Positions 24,373-33,006 of a stretch of 64,000 bases of DNA are shown in pieces. The notes beneath the pieces are model-generated. The model searched no databases and was not told the DNA's origin. It saw nothing but the letters and a program-made list of their open reading frames with translations. The stretch spans positions 4,441,482 through 4,505,481 of the forward strand of contig NZ_JH636049.1 in assembly GCF_000258175.1 (NCBI RefSeq), in the 5' to 3' direction. Position 1 is the stretch's first letter. The number at the start of each line of letters is the position of its first letter. Origin of the DNA: Saccharomonospora xinjiangensis XJ-54. Its GTDB lineage: Bacteria > Actinomycetota > Actinomycetes > Mycobacteriales > Pseudonocardiaceae. The position numbers were made by a program, and so were the translations under genes.

Positions 24373-25485
24373 TCAGGCGGTGGTGTGGAAACGTTTGACG
24401 AGAACCAGCAGGAACGGGGCGCCCACGATGGCGGTGATGATCCCGATGGGCAGTTCGCGCGGCAGGAGCAGCACGCGTGCGAGGACGTCGGCCCAGACGA
24501 GGAAAACCGCACCGGTGAGCGCGGCGACGGGAACGGCCCTGTGATGTGCGGCCCCGACGAGCCTGCGAGCGAGATGAGGGATCACCAATCCCACGAACCC
24601 GATGCCGCCGGACGCGGCGACGACCGCGCCGACACACAGCGACACCAGGCACAGGAGCCGGACCCGCAGGCGGGTCGGGGAGACGCCCAGCGTGTGCGCG
24701 GTCTCGTCACCGATGGCGAGAGCGTCGAGGTGGCGGCTCCACAGTGTCAGCGCGGCCACGGTGCCGCAGACGATCACCAGCACCGACGTCAGGGGAACAC
24801 CCCAGCGTGCGAGGCCGAGCGAACCCAGCAGCCAGAACAGAACCGAGCGTGAGCCCTCGGCCGAGTCGGACGCGAAGATGAGGAAACCGGTGGTGGCGTA
24901 GAGGGCGTAGCCGACGGCGACGCCGGCCATCAGCAGCCTCAGCGACGTGATCCGGCCCGCGGCCCGCGCGATGACGAACACGGCGGCCGACGCCGCGAGA
25001 GCGCCGAGGAACGCGCTCGCGGGCAGCGCGTGTTCCCCGAGGCCCGCCCCGAAACCGAACAGGATCGCTGCCGCCGCGCCCGTCGAGGCTCCCGAGGTGA
25101 TGCCGAGCAGGTAGGGGTCGGCGAGGAGGTTGCGGACCATGGCCTGGAGCGCGACCCCGCACACGGCGAGCGCGGCGCCCACCGCGGCGCCCAGGAGGAC
25201 GCGGGGCAGGCGCACCCGCCAGACGATGGCGTCCTGGGACAACGGCCAGCTCGGCTCGGCCGGTGTTCCGGCCAGGTGATGACCGATCACCCGCACCACG
25301 GCCGAGGGTGGCAGGCCGACCGCGCCGACACAGACGGCGAGCACGACCGTGGCGGCCAGCGCGAGGCTGAGGCCGCCGATCCAGAACCGGCCCCGGCGCC
25401 GCAGCGCGCGCTGACCGAGTTCGTCGATCGGGGTGGGGTTGGTGCCGTACTTCGTGACCGAGGGCAAGGCCGCCGCCTCCCTCAC
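24373..25485 (-). CDS. FecCD-family ABC permease
   Basis: 370 aa, about ten hydrophobic helices. WRVRLPRVLLGAAVGAALAV, MVRNLLADPYLLGITSGAST and GFVGLVIPHLARRLVGAAHH are FecCD/BtuC signatures; the last includes the ATPase-coupling loop. The N-terminal 40 residues before the first helix are variable, and the start (GTG 25485) is the longest possible. First gene of the importer operon. Confidence 0.9.
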   Translation of the reverse strand: MREAAALPSVTKYGTNPTPIDELGQRALRRRGRFWIGGLSLALAATVVLAVCVGAVGLPPSAVVRVIGHHLAGTPAEPSWPLSQDAIVWRVRLPRVLLGAAVGAALAVCGVALQAMVRNLLADPYLLGITSGASTGAAAAILFGFGAGLGEHALPASAFLGALAASAAVFVIARAAGRITSLRLLMAGVAVGYALYATTGFLIFASDSAEGSRSVLFWLLGSLGLARWGVPLTSVLVIVCGTVAALTLWSRHLDALAIGDETAHTLGVSPTRLRVRLLCLVSLCVGAVVAASGGIGFVGLVIPHLARRLVGAAHHRAVPVAALTGAVFLVWADVLARVLLLPRELPIGIITAIVGAPFLLVLVKRFHTTA

Positions 25486-25613
25486 ACCGGGAGCAATCGG
25501 ATACCAGGAGTGCCAGTGACATCACAGTGCGTACGCGCGAAACGACATGGTCGCAGGTGCGACGACGTCGCGTCAAGCGAGTCCGTGAGTGCCTGCGCTC
25601 CTGCCCCTGCCGG

Positions 25614-26090
25614 TCAGCGCGCGGCGTCGCGACACCCTCCGCACCGGCCCGACAGGGCGACGTGCGCGGGGTCGAGTTCGAACTCCCGTTCACGAGCGAG
25701 CCGGTCGGCCACGGGGCCGAGCAGGTCGCCGGGGAGATCGACGATCCGGCCGCACTCACGGCACTTCGCGTGCAGGTGGCCGGGATGGGCAGGGCCGAGG
25801 GCGAGGTGGTAGGTGCTCGCACCGTCGCCGAGGTGGACGTGGGTCACCACGCCGAGTTCGGACAGCGTGTCGAGGGTCCGGTAGACGGTGGCCCTGTGGA
25901 CCGTCGGATACCGCTGCCGCACCCGGTGCAGCAACTCCTCCGCGCTGGGGTGGCCACCGATGTGCGCGAGCGTTTCGACGACGGCCCTGCGGGCTCCGGT
26001 GATGCGCTGACCCCGGGAACGCAGTTGATCGAGTACGGCATCGACGGCCTCCTCGGGCCGCATCCCCAGAGCGTGGGCGTGGGCGGTCAT
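25614..26090 (-). CDS. Fur-family metalloregulator
   Basis: 158 aa. DNA-binding helix HRATVYRTLDTLSELGVVTH, His/Cys metal site GHLHAKCRECGRIVDLPGDL and C-terminal CGGC for the structural zinc. Length is normal. It follows upstream of the divergently spaced importer operon in the same direction, 128 bp before the permease start, so control of metal-chelate uptake is likely. Whether it is an iron (Fur) or zinc (Zur/FurB) regulator cannot be told by eye; no clear Fur box was found in the gap. Confidence 0.88.
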   Translation of the reverse strand: MTAHAHALGMRPEEAVDAVLDQLRSRGQRITGARRAVVETLAHIGGHPSAEELLHRVRQRYPTVHRATVYRTLDTLSELGVVTHVHLGDGASTYHLALGPAHPGHLHAKCRECGRIVDLPGDLLGPVADRLAREREFELDPAHVALSGRCGGCRDAAR

Positions 26091-26334
26091 GCCGCCCAGT
26101 CTCGCCCTGCCGGGCCGTCGCAGGCCAGTGAGCCGAGGCCACCCGGCTCCTCGTCCAGTCCCCCGGCGGTGTCGCACGGCCGCCCATGATCGGCTTCCTC
26201 CCGGCCACCGACTGTGTTGTGCCTGGTCAGGGGTACCGGCCACAAATGGCCTCCGCATGGCCTTCACGTGCCGACCCCTGGTCGAGACCATGGCTCTCGC
26301 CGATGAGGGTCGGCGTCGGAAAGGGGAATCTGGG

Positions 26335-27678
26335 GTGGCAAGCGAGACGTCAGCGGCCCAGCCACAGCCGTCCACGGCCGGGGAGCCGGTGGCGGGCACG
26401 CCGGGCATGTGGAGCATGTATTTCGGCCGGCCCGTGCCGCCGCAGGGCGGCGTGAATTGGGACGCGTACAGCCATGAGGAGCTGTACCAGATGTTGTGGC
26501 AGGACGCCGACGTCGCCGACGTCAGCACGATCGCCGCGGAGTGGGCCGACCATCGGGCCGCGCTGATCAATCACGCGGAGGTGCTGCGCGAGCAGCGGGC
26601 CGCGTTGCTGGAGAGCTGGGAGGGCACGGGCGCGGAGGAGGCCGCGCGCAGGCTCGACGTGCTCGCCGCACGGGTGGAGAAGATCGCCGAGTTGGCCATG
26701 GCGGGGGAGCAGGCTGCGGCACAGTCGGCCGAAGCGCTCGCGAGGGCACGCGCGATGATGCCGCCGCCGTCGGGTCAGGGAGCCTCCCCGATGGACGCGG
26801 TGACGAGCTGGGCCGATGTCACCGGTGGCTCTCCGTCGAGTCCCGTGCCCGCGCCACAACCACGGTCGTGGTCGCAGCCTGCCGGACTGTTCGACGTACC
26901 GGACTGGCGCTCCACCGTGCCGGATTTTCTGACCTCGGGCAGCGGAACGGACGAGGTCCGGACCTCGTCGCGGAGCACGAGCGAGGCGCGGACCACGGCG
27001 CCGTCCAGCGCGTCGGATTCCGATCCGGCTGGTTCGTTCGGGGCAGTGGGTGGTGCCACGTTCAGCTTCTATGCCGGGGCAGGCATGACGGACTTCCAGA
27101 AGCAACAGGCGATCCGCGCCATGCAGACCTACGAGTCCAGCCTGACGAGGTCGGGCGAGCTGATCGGTCAGGCACAGGGCACGATCCCTGCCGCGGCCAC
27201 GTTGCCGAGCAGTGTTTCCGAGGGGGCCGCCAGCGGCACCGAGGCGGGAACCCGGTCGTGGCAGTCGCTCACCGGTTCGGGAAGTGGAGCCGCAGGCAGG
27301 GGGCTGGCCGCAGGTGCTGCCGTTGGGGCCTTGGCAGGCGGCGTGGTGGCCGGTGCCGGTGCGGGGTTGGGCTTCGCCGCCGGAGCGGGTCCGCTCGCGG
27401 GAATGGGGCTGGCCGGGGGCCAGCTCGCGCAGGGCCTGCGAGTGGGGGCGATGGCGATGCAGAGCCAGGCTGCGACCGCCGCGCAGCTCGCCGCCGAGTC
27501 GGCCGCGGCGCGGGCCGGTGCGATGGGAGGCATGGTGCCTCCCGGCGCCGCGACGCGCGGGCAAGCGGAGGACGAGGAACACGAGAACCAGCTGCCGACG
27601 ATCGATCAGCAGCTCTTCCCCGTCGAGGAACCGGGCAGCGAAGTCGTCATCGGCCTTTCCCCCGAGGAGCACCTGTGA
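26335..27678 (+). CDS. PPE-like ESX-associated protein
   Basis: 447 aa from GTG 26335 (AAGGGGA upstream). Residues 25-130 form a helical hairpin similar to the PPE/WXG100 superfamily (NWDAYSHEELYQMLWQDADV, RAALLESWEGTGAEEAARRL). The rest is Gly/Ala/Ser-rich with hydrophobic Gly-Ala helices (AAGAAVGALAGGVVAGAGAG) and an acidic tail. PPE proteins are exported by type VII systems with EspG chaperones; an EspG-like gene lies two genes on. An upstream ATG at 26290 is possible. Confidence 0.7.
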   Translation: MASETSAAQPQPSTAGEPVAGTPGMWSMYFGRPVPPQGGVNWDAYSHEELYQMLWQDADVADVSTIAAEWADHRAALINHAEVLREQRAALLESWEGTGAEEAARRLDVLAARVEKIAELAMAGEQAAAQSAEALARARAMMPPPSGQGASPMDAVTSWADVTGGSPSSPVPAPQPRSWSQPAGLFDVPDWRSTVPDFLTSGSGTDEVRTSSRSTSEARTTAPSSASDSDPAGSFGAVGGATFSFYAGAGMTDFQKQQAIRAMQTYESSLTRSGELIGQAQGTIPAAATLPSSVSEGAASGTEAGTRSWQSLTGSGSGAAGRGLAAGAAVGALAGGVVAGAGAGLGFAAGAGPLAGMGLAGGQLAQGLRVGAMAMQSQAATAAQLAAESAAARAGAMGGMVPPGAATRGQAEDEEHENQLPTIDQQLFPVEEPGSEVVIGLSPEEHL

Positions 27679-28031
27679 GTGAGAAGATCAGGCTCGAACT
27701 GGACCTGCTCGACCAGCGGATCACGACACTGTCCGAACTGGGCGATTTGACCGGCGAGCTGGTCGCCACCGCGAGCAGGCTGGCCGAGCGGTTGCCGATG
27801 CTCGGTACGGCGCCGCCCGCCGTTCACCTGGCGATGCGGCTGCGGGAGGCCGCGGGCAGCTCGGGGCTCGCGGGCGAGGTCGAGGCAACGGAACGCGAGG
27901 TCCGCGAGTACGGGAAGATGCTCGCGGGCGCGAAACGGAAGTACCAGGAGCACGAGGAGCAATCCGCCGACGACCTGCACGCGACCGGCGGACCCGAGGG
28001 CGGGGCCGGTTCGCAGGGGAGGCCGTCATGA
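27675..28031 (+). CDS. Small helical ESX-associated protein
   Basis: 118 aa; GTG 27675 overlaps the preceding stop (GTGA). Predicted helical throughout (RLELDLLDQRITTLSELGDL, EATEREVREYGKMLAGAKRK) with a flexible C-terminus, like WXG100-related partner proteins, though the WXG motif is absent. Translationally coupled to the PPE-like and EspG-like genes on either side. Function not recognised. Confidence 0.6.
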   Translation: MSEKIRLELDLLDQRITTLSELGDLTGELVATASRLAERLPMLGTAPPAVHLAMRLREAAGSSGLAGEVEATEREVREYGKMLAGAKRKYQEHEEQSADDLHATGGPEGGAGSQGRPS

Positions 28032-28825
28032 CGGTCACGGCCGCGTTCGGCGTCCGCTTCGGGCTGCCCGAACTGGATCTGCTCACCACCTACGCCGGAA
28101 CCCGCTCGCCGTTTCCGTTGAAGGTGCCGTCGTTCGGCCGGATCGAGGACGAGCGCACGGCGTTGTTCGCCACGGCGGCGCGTGCGCTGACCGAGAGAGG
28201 GCTCGCCACGGCACACGGGCCTGCCGGTGTCGCGGCGGATCTGGTGGCCGCGCTGCGGGGGCACCGAGGCTCCGTCGATCTGGTCGTGGTCAGCGGCGGG
28301 GTCGTGACCGGTGCCGTCGCTCTGTTCCACGGGCAGCACGCGGTGGTCTGCCGCCAGTCACTCGGCGGAACACCGGGTCCGGTCGCCGTCGAGCGGATCG
28401 GTGCGGGCGCGGTGCCGGGGGATCTGGCAGGTGAGGTTCCCGACCTCGATGCCGCTTCCAGCATGCCGATCACGTTCCCTCCCGGGATTCTCGGCGAGGC
28501 GACGCGACTGTTGGAGAACTCGGCAGGTACCGCGGCCCCGCTCCGTCGGGTGCGGGCACTCGTCAGGGAACGCGGAGGCGACCCGGACGCCGTGGACGCG
28601 CTCGTCGGTCTCCTGCCCACGGTGACAGGAAGGGGACAACTCGGCGCCGTCGTGCGGCGGGAGGGCGGCGCGGTGGAGCGCCCGCTGGAGCTGTCGTGGC
28701 TGGACGGCCCACGGGGCAGGGTCCGCGTCACCAAGGACGGCGACGGCTGGGTGAGCGTGAACCCGTTGCGGCACAGCGAATTGACGCGGGTGCTGCGTGA
28801 CGCGGTTGCGGAGGCTCGTGGCTGA
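28028..28825 (+). CDS. EspG-family ESX chaperone
   Basis: 265 aa; ATG overlaps the upstream stop (ATGA). LELDLLTTYAG-type start, a GRIEDERTALFATAARALTE helix, beta strands VDLVVVSGGVVTGAVALFHG and the C-terminal SWLDGPRGRVRV plus VSVNPLRHSELTRVL match actinobacterial EspG-family proteins, which bind PPE proteins before export. Located between PPE-like and WXG100-like genes as expected. No ESX ATPase or membrane components are in the window. Confidence 0.8.
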   Translation: MTVTAAFGVRFGLPELDLLTTYAGTRSPFPLKVPSFGRIEDERTALFATAARALTERGLATAHGPAGVAADLVAALRGHRGSVDLVVVSGGVVTGAVALFHGQHAVVCRQSLGGTPGPVAVERIGAGAVPGDLAGEVPDLDAASSMPITFPPGILGEATRLLENSAGTAAPLRRVRALVRERGGDPDAVDALVGLLPTVTGRGQLGAVVRREGGAVERPLELSWLDGPRGRVRVTKDGDGWVSVNPLRHSELTRVLRDAVAEARG

Positions 28826-28873
28826 GGCCGGAAACGACCTAGCCCGGAAACACTGGGGAGAAGAGAGGATCAC

Positions 28874-29221
28874 ATGGACGCAGCACAATGGCTGGCCGAC
28901 TACCGCGCCCGCCTCGAACGCGCCGCGCACGGCGCCCGCCAGGCGCAGGAGAGCCTGCGGCACGCGGGCGCGACCGCCACTTCACCGAGAGGCGAGGTGA
29001 CGGTGTCGGTGAACGCGGGAGGCGCGCTGGAAGGCGTGAAGCTCACTCCGATGGCCCGCAAACTCGAGGCCGACGCGCTCGCCGACCTGATCGTCACCAC
29101 GGCGCGCGAGGCCCAGCGCATCGCCGCGGGCCGGATGGCCGAGGTGATGGCCGACTACCTCGGCGACAGCCCCGCGCTCGACGAGGTCGTGAGCCATCTG
29201 CCCGAGGGGGTCGTTCGATGA
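28874..29221 (+). CDS. YbaB/EbfC-family protein
   Basis: 115 aa, GAGAGGA before ATG 28874. An N-terminal helix, then EVTVSVNAGGALEGVKLTPM and a long C-terminal helix follow the YbaB/EbfC fold (nucleoid-associated homodimer). Variants of this family commonly occur inside actinobacterial ESX-associated gene clusters. Its stop overlaps the next start (ATGA). Confidence 0.8.
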   Translation: MDAAQWLADYRARLERAAHGARQAQESLRHAGATATSPRGEVTVSVNAGGALEGVKLTPMARKLEADALADLIVTTAREAQRIAAGRMAEVMADYLGDSPALDEVVSHLPEGVVR

Positions 29222-29550
29222 CCACCTCGCAGGACTACACCGTCGATCCCGAGCAGTTGCGGGCGCACGCGTCGAGGCTCGCTTCGCACGCCGACCAGCT
29301 TTCGTCGCTGGGCGCGGTCCTGCCTGGTGAGCTCCAGGGGGCGTCGCTCGGCACGTTCGCCCAGTTCATCACCTCGGGAATCGGTTCGGCGATGGCGAGG
29401 ACGATGGACGCGTTCGCCCACGCCGCCTCCACTGTGGACAAGGTCGGCGATGGGATGCGGCGAGCGGCCGACCGCTACGAGCACTCCGACGAAAGCCATG
29501 CTTCCGAGCTGACCGGCATCGGATCGAGCCTGGACGGGGAAATCCGGTGA
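29218..29550 (+). CDS. WXG100/EspC-like secretion-target protein
   Basis: 110 aa. TVDPEQLRAHASRLASHADQ and DAFAHAASTVDKVGDGMRRA form a helix-turn-helix hairpin of the WXG100/EspC-type secretion targets; the turn reads LGTFAQFITS rather than WxG. Ends GIGSSLDGEIR. Coupled by ATGA and GTGA overlaps to both neighbours. Confidence 0.7.
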   Translation: MTTSQDYTVDPEQLRAHASRLASHADQLSSLGAVLPGELQGASLGTFAQFITSGIGSAMARTMDAFAHAASTVDKVGDGMRRAADRYEHSDESHASELTGIGSSLDGEIR

Positions 29551-30662
29551 CCTCTCCGACAGCACATCCCCCGGCGCCCTCACCGGCGCGTCCCTCCACG
29601 CAGCATCCGCCCGGCCTCGGCGACGAGCACGGAACACGCAAGCCCGACGGGGCGTCCGGCGACTCGGAACGATCCGTTGTGGAGATCACCACGGCGCTGG
29701 CGGAGCTGAGGGTCACGTCCGACGCCGTCGGCGGCAAGAGCTGGTTGTCGTCGGACATCGCGGGAGAGCCCGCCGTCTCCATCGACCTGCTCGGCTCGAC
29801 GTCGAGCCCGCTGTCGGCCCTGTCGAGTGCGGGCTGTGACTTCCTCACGCCGATGATCTCCTTCCTCGAAGAGCCGCTGGGCGAGTTGAAGGGCGAACCC
29901 GGTGCCGTGTCCGGGTCGGCAGGCGAACACGACGGGGCGGCGCAGGGCGCGAACGCCGTCGCCGACGACTACCGCTCCACCGTGGAGGACGAGACCAGCG
30001 AATGGTCGGGGCCTGCCAAGACCGACTACGTGCAGACGGCCGAGAAGCTGGTTGACGGGGTCAAGTCGATCGCGGAGGCCGCGGCGACCAACGCGAAGGC
30101 GATGATCGCCGCGGGTGAGGTGGTCGCGCAGGTCGCCGACATCGTCACGCGCCTGATCACCGAGGCGGTCGGCAAGATCGTGCCGATCATGACGGAGGCG
30201 ACCGCCGCCGCGCCCGCGACGTTCGGGATGAGCATCGCGCAGGCGATCCCGCAGTGTGTGGCCATCGCCGTGGACTACGCGGGCCAGATCGCGGCCAAGC
30301 TCGCGGCGCTGCTGGCCAGCGGCGAGAACCTGGTGACGTTGCTCGAAGGCGCGGTCGGCCTGCTGGACGTGGTGAAGGAGGGCCTCAGCGTCGTCGGTGA
30401 TCTGGCAGGGGGCTCGTCGGGCTCGGCGTCCTCGGCGGCGTCGTCGGCCTCGGGCCTTGCCACCGCGCCGGACTCGGACAGTGCGAGTGAGACCTCCGGG
30501 ACGACGGCCGGAACGTCGCAGGGCGGCACCGATTCCGCCGACTCCGGCAATTCTGGCGACTCCGGCGACTCTGGCGAGAACGCCGACTCCATGGGGCAGG
30601 GCGTGCCCGCGAACCCTCTGGACGGCGAGTGGACACCGGTACGGACGGAAGGGTCCTCGTGA
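29547..30662 (+). CDS. WXG100-superfamily-like ESX-associated protein
   Basis: 371 aa; GTG overlaps the previous stop. A disordered Pro-rich N-terminus, then a helical region containing YRSTVEDETSEWSGPAKTDY, in which the Trp-Ser-Gly matches a WXG turn, and long Ala-rich helices (VAQVADIVTRLITEAVGKIV). The tail from about 300 is Ser/Gly/Asp-rich with repeated SGDSGDSG. It is likely the large partner or substrate of the ESX-associated cluster. No catalytic motif. Confidence 0.65.
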   Translation: MTSPTAHPPAPSPARPSTQHPPGLGDEHGTRKPDGASGDSERSVVEITTALAELRVTSDAVGGKSWLSSDIAGEPAVSIDLLGSTSSPLSALSSAGCDFLTPMISFLEEPLGELKGEPGAVSGSAGEHDGAAQGANAVADDYRSTVEDETSEWSGPAKTDYVQTAEKLVDGVKSIAEAAATNAKAMIAAGEVVAQVADIVTRLITEAVGKIVPIMTEATAAAPATFGMSIAQAIPQCVAIAVDYAGQIAAKLAALLASGENLVTLLEGAVGLLDVVKEGLSVVGDLAGGSSGSASSAASSASGLATAPDSDSASETSGTTAGTSQGGTDSADSGNSGDSGDSGENADSMGQGVPANPLDGEWTPVRTEGSS

Positions 30663-30715
30663 GGGCAGGCAGGAACGGCGGCCTGATGAGGCCGGGCGAC
30701 GACAGGGGAGGACGG

Positions 30716-31843
30716 ATGGCGGGAACGACCCGGCGACGCTGGCTGGCCGGGGTGGTGAGTGGCGTCGCGCTCGCGGTCGTCCTGCCCGCGGCGCCTGTCG
30801 TCGCGCAGACCGGCGAGCACGCGGAGACCCAGGCTGTGCTCGACCAGTTCCAGCAGAAGGCGGGGCCCGGCGCGGCCATTCACGCCGGGGACGCTACGTC
30901 GGCGTGGACGCTGTCGAGTGGGTCGGCCAGCATCCGGGAGAACCGGGCGATCACGGCGAGCGATCACTTCCGCATCGGTAGCCAGACCAAGACGTTCACG
31001 GCGGCCGTGGTGCTCCAGCTGTTCGACGAGGGACGGGTCGATCTCGACGCGCCCATCGAGCGCTACCTGCCAGGGGTGGTCACCGGAAACTACGACGGCA
31101 GCGTGATCACGGTGCGGCAGCTGCTGAACCACACGTCCGGTCTTGTCCGCGATACCAGTGGGGCGAAGGCGAACGCGGACGGCACCTACGACCTCGCCGC
31201 GCTGGTGAGCGCGGCGATGGACGAGCAGCCCCAGGCACAGCCCGGTGAGGTGATGAAGTACTCCAACGTCGGCTATCTGGTGCTCGGCCTGCTGATCGAG
31301 GAACTCACCGGCAGGCCCGTCGGTGATGTGATCGCCGAGCGGATCACCGAGCCGCTCGGCCTCGCCGGCACGTCGTTCCCCGTGCCGGGGAACCGGGCCC
31401 TTCCCGAGCCTTTCGTGCCGGGCTACCAGGGCACGCGGGTCGGTGGCTTCTTCTTCTGGTTCGACGCCACGACGTTGTCCGAGCTGTCCTGGTGGAGCAC
31501 TGCCGGGGCGATGTCCTCGACGATGGAGGATCTGGCGGTGTTCTACCGTGCGCTTCTCGATGGGAGGGTGGTGTCGGAGGAGGCGCTCGCCGAGATGCGC
31601 ACCGTTGTGCCGTTCCCGCCGGCCGCGTCCCGCGGCTACGGTCTCGGCGTGTTCGAGCAGCCACTGTCGTGCGGTGGCGTCGCGTGGGGCCATGAGGGCC
31701 TCCTTCCCACGGGACATCTGTCGAGAACGATGGTCACCGACGACGGCAGGTTCGCCTCGATGATGACCAACGCCAATCTCATGCCGCAGGACCCGGGGAC
31801 CGCCGAGGTGATCGACGCGGCCCTGTGCGAGGGGCGGTCGTGA
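30716..31843 (+). CDS. Exported serine hydrolase (beta-lactamase/DD-peptidase fold)
   Basis: 375 aa from ATG 30716 (GGGGAGG upstream). Signal peptide with RRRWLAGVVSGVALAVVLPA, possibly Tat-dependent. Class C beta-lactamase/D-Ala-D-Ala carboxypeptidase motifs: SQTK in RIGSQTKTFTAAV (Ser-x-x-Lys), YSN in KYSNVGYLVLGLL, and HEG in WGHEGLLPTGH. LLNHTSGLVRD is typical. Acts outside the membrane, probably on peptidoglycan or an ester; a true antibiotic-resistance role is not implied. May be co-transcribed with the ESX-associated genes. Confidence 0.85.
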   Translation: MAGTTRRRWLAGVVSGVALAVVLPAAPVVAQTGEHAETQAVLDQFQQKAGPGAAIHAGDATSAWTLSSGSASIRENRAITASDHFRIGSQTKTFTAAVVLQLFDEGRVDLDAPIERYLPGVVTGNYDGSVITVRQLLNHTSGLVRDTSGAKANADGTYDLAALVSAAMDEQPQAQPGEVMKYSNVGYLVLGLLIEELTGRPVGDVIAERITEPLGLAGTSFPVPGNRALPEPFVPGYQGTRVGGFFFWFDATTLSELSWWSTAGAMSSTMEDLAVFYRALLDGRVVSEEALAEMRTVVPFPPAASRGYGLGVFEQPLSCGGVAWGHEGLLPTGHLSRTMVTDDGRFASMMTNANLMPQDPGTAEVIDAALCEGRS

Positions 31844-31871
31844 CGAGCGGCGCATGAGCGGTTCGCGGCGG

Positions 31872-31899
31872 CGGTGAGGTTTCGGACGGAGCCTCACCG
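31872..31899. terminator. Hairpin between convergent genes
   Basis: CGGTGAGG (31872-31879) pairs perfectly with CCTCACCG (31892-31899). It lies between the ends of the serine hydrolase and the WYL regulator genes and could serve both. Confidence 0.6.
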
Positions 31900-31925
31900 T
31901 CGTCGTGAGCCAGATGTATAACGCC

Positions 31926-32918
31926 CTATACGCCCGAGCTCGGTTCGCGTGATTCAATGGCGCTGGCAAGCTGATCTGCCAGCGTTCTCACCGTTTCGAA
32001 CAGCTCGGGAGGCTCCACCACCTCGAACCGGAATCCGAGCCGCGCCACCCAGAACGCGAGTTCGTCGAGCGAGTTCGACCCCGCGCGCAGGATGCAGGAA
32101 CGCTCGTCGCGCGACTCCAGCGTGCCGACCGTCGGCGGAATCCGATCGGCCGCGACCTCCACCGGAACGTGCAGCACGAACCGCCCGTGGTGGCGGTAGG
32201 CGCGAGTGGTGATCCCGAGGGCCGTCGTGGACGCGGCCTCGGACTCCGGTAAGGGGCGGGGGGTGAACCTCGGGCCTGTGGGGACGCGCGGCGTGAGCCG
32301 ATCGACGCGGAACCGCCTCCAGTCCGACTTCTCCACGTCCCACGCCAGCAGATACCAGCGACGTCCACCGTGGACGAGGCGGTGAGGTTCCACCCTGCGC
32401 ACGCTGACGGCGCCGGTGTGGTCGGTGTAGTCGAATCGGAGTTGCTCGCATGCCTGGCAGGCCGCCGCGACGGCCGTGAGCACGTCGGGGTCCACCCCCG
32501 CGGCTCCGGACGGCAACGACGTCGTCACCGCCTCCAGCGTGCGGACGCGGTGTCGCAACCGCGAAGGGAGAACCTGGTGGAGCTTGGCCAGTGCCCGCAT
32601 GGCGGTGTCCTCGATGCCGGTGACCGCGCCACTGCTCGCGGTGCGCAGCGCCACGGCCACAGCGACCGCCTCGTCGTCGTCCAGCAACAGGGGCGGCAGC
32701 CGGGTTCCCTGCCCGAGGCGGTAGCCGGGAACACCGCTGCTCGCCGTGACGGGATAGCCGAGCGCGCGGAGTTTCTCGATGTCCCGCCGCACGGTGCGCA
32801 CATCCACATCGAGCTTGGCGGCGAGGTCGGCGCCGGTGTGGTCGCCTGCGACCTGGAGCAGGGCGAGCAGGCGAAGCAGGCGGGCGGAAGTTTCGAGCAC
32901 ACTGTCAGTCTCGCGCAT
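31926..32918 (-). CDS. WYL-domain transcriptional regulator (YafY-like)
   Basis: 330 aa. N-terminal HTH_11 (TGADLAAKLDVDVRTVRRDI, EKLRALGYPVTAS), then a WYL ligand-binding domain whose signature appears as HRLVHGGRRWYLLAWDVEK and WRRFRVDRL, and a C-terminal WCX-like part ending near ELFETVRTLADQL. Divergent from an epoxide hydrolase gene with 88 bp between starts, which it may control. Confidence 0.9.
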   Translation of the reverse strand: MRETDSVLETSARLLRLLALLQVAGDHTGADLAAKLDVDVRTVRRDIEKLRALGYPVTASSGVPGYRLGQGTRLPPLLLDDDEAVAVAVALRTASSGAVTGIEDTAMRALAKLHQVLPSRLRHRVRTLEAVTTSLPSGAAGVDPDVLTAVAAACQACEQLRFDYTDHTGAVSVRRVEPHRLVHGGRRWYLLAWDVEKSDWRRFRVDRLTPRVPTGPRFTPRPLPESEAASTTALGITTRAYRHHGRFVLHVPVEVAADRIPPTVGTLESRDERSCILRAGSNSLDELAFWVARLGFRFEVVEPPELFETVRTLADQLASAIESREPSSGV

Positions 32919-33006
32919 CGTCGCGGCGCCGTGGCCGACTTTTCTGGATGGGGAGTTTCACAAGCTAGGGCGGTAGTTGTCCGCTTCGCTCCGTAGCGTT
33001 GTGGTC

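Noticed and set aside
25486..25613. Fur box between the Fur-family gene and the permease
   Set aside because: No adequate match to a Fur or Zur palindrome; only a TTGACG-like element without a good -10.
32971..33000. TTGTCC and TAGCGT as a promoter for the epoxide hydrolase gene
   Set aside because: The spacer is only 11 bp, too short for a sigma-70-type promoter.
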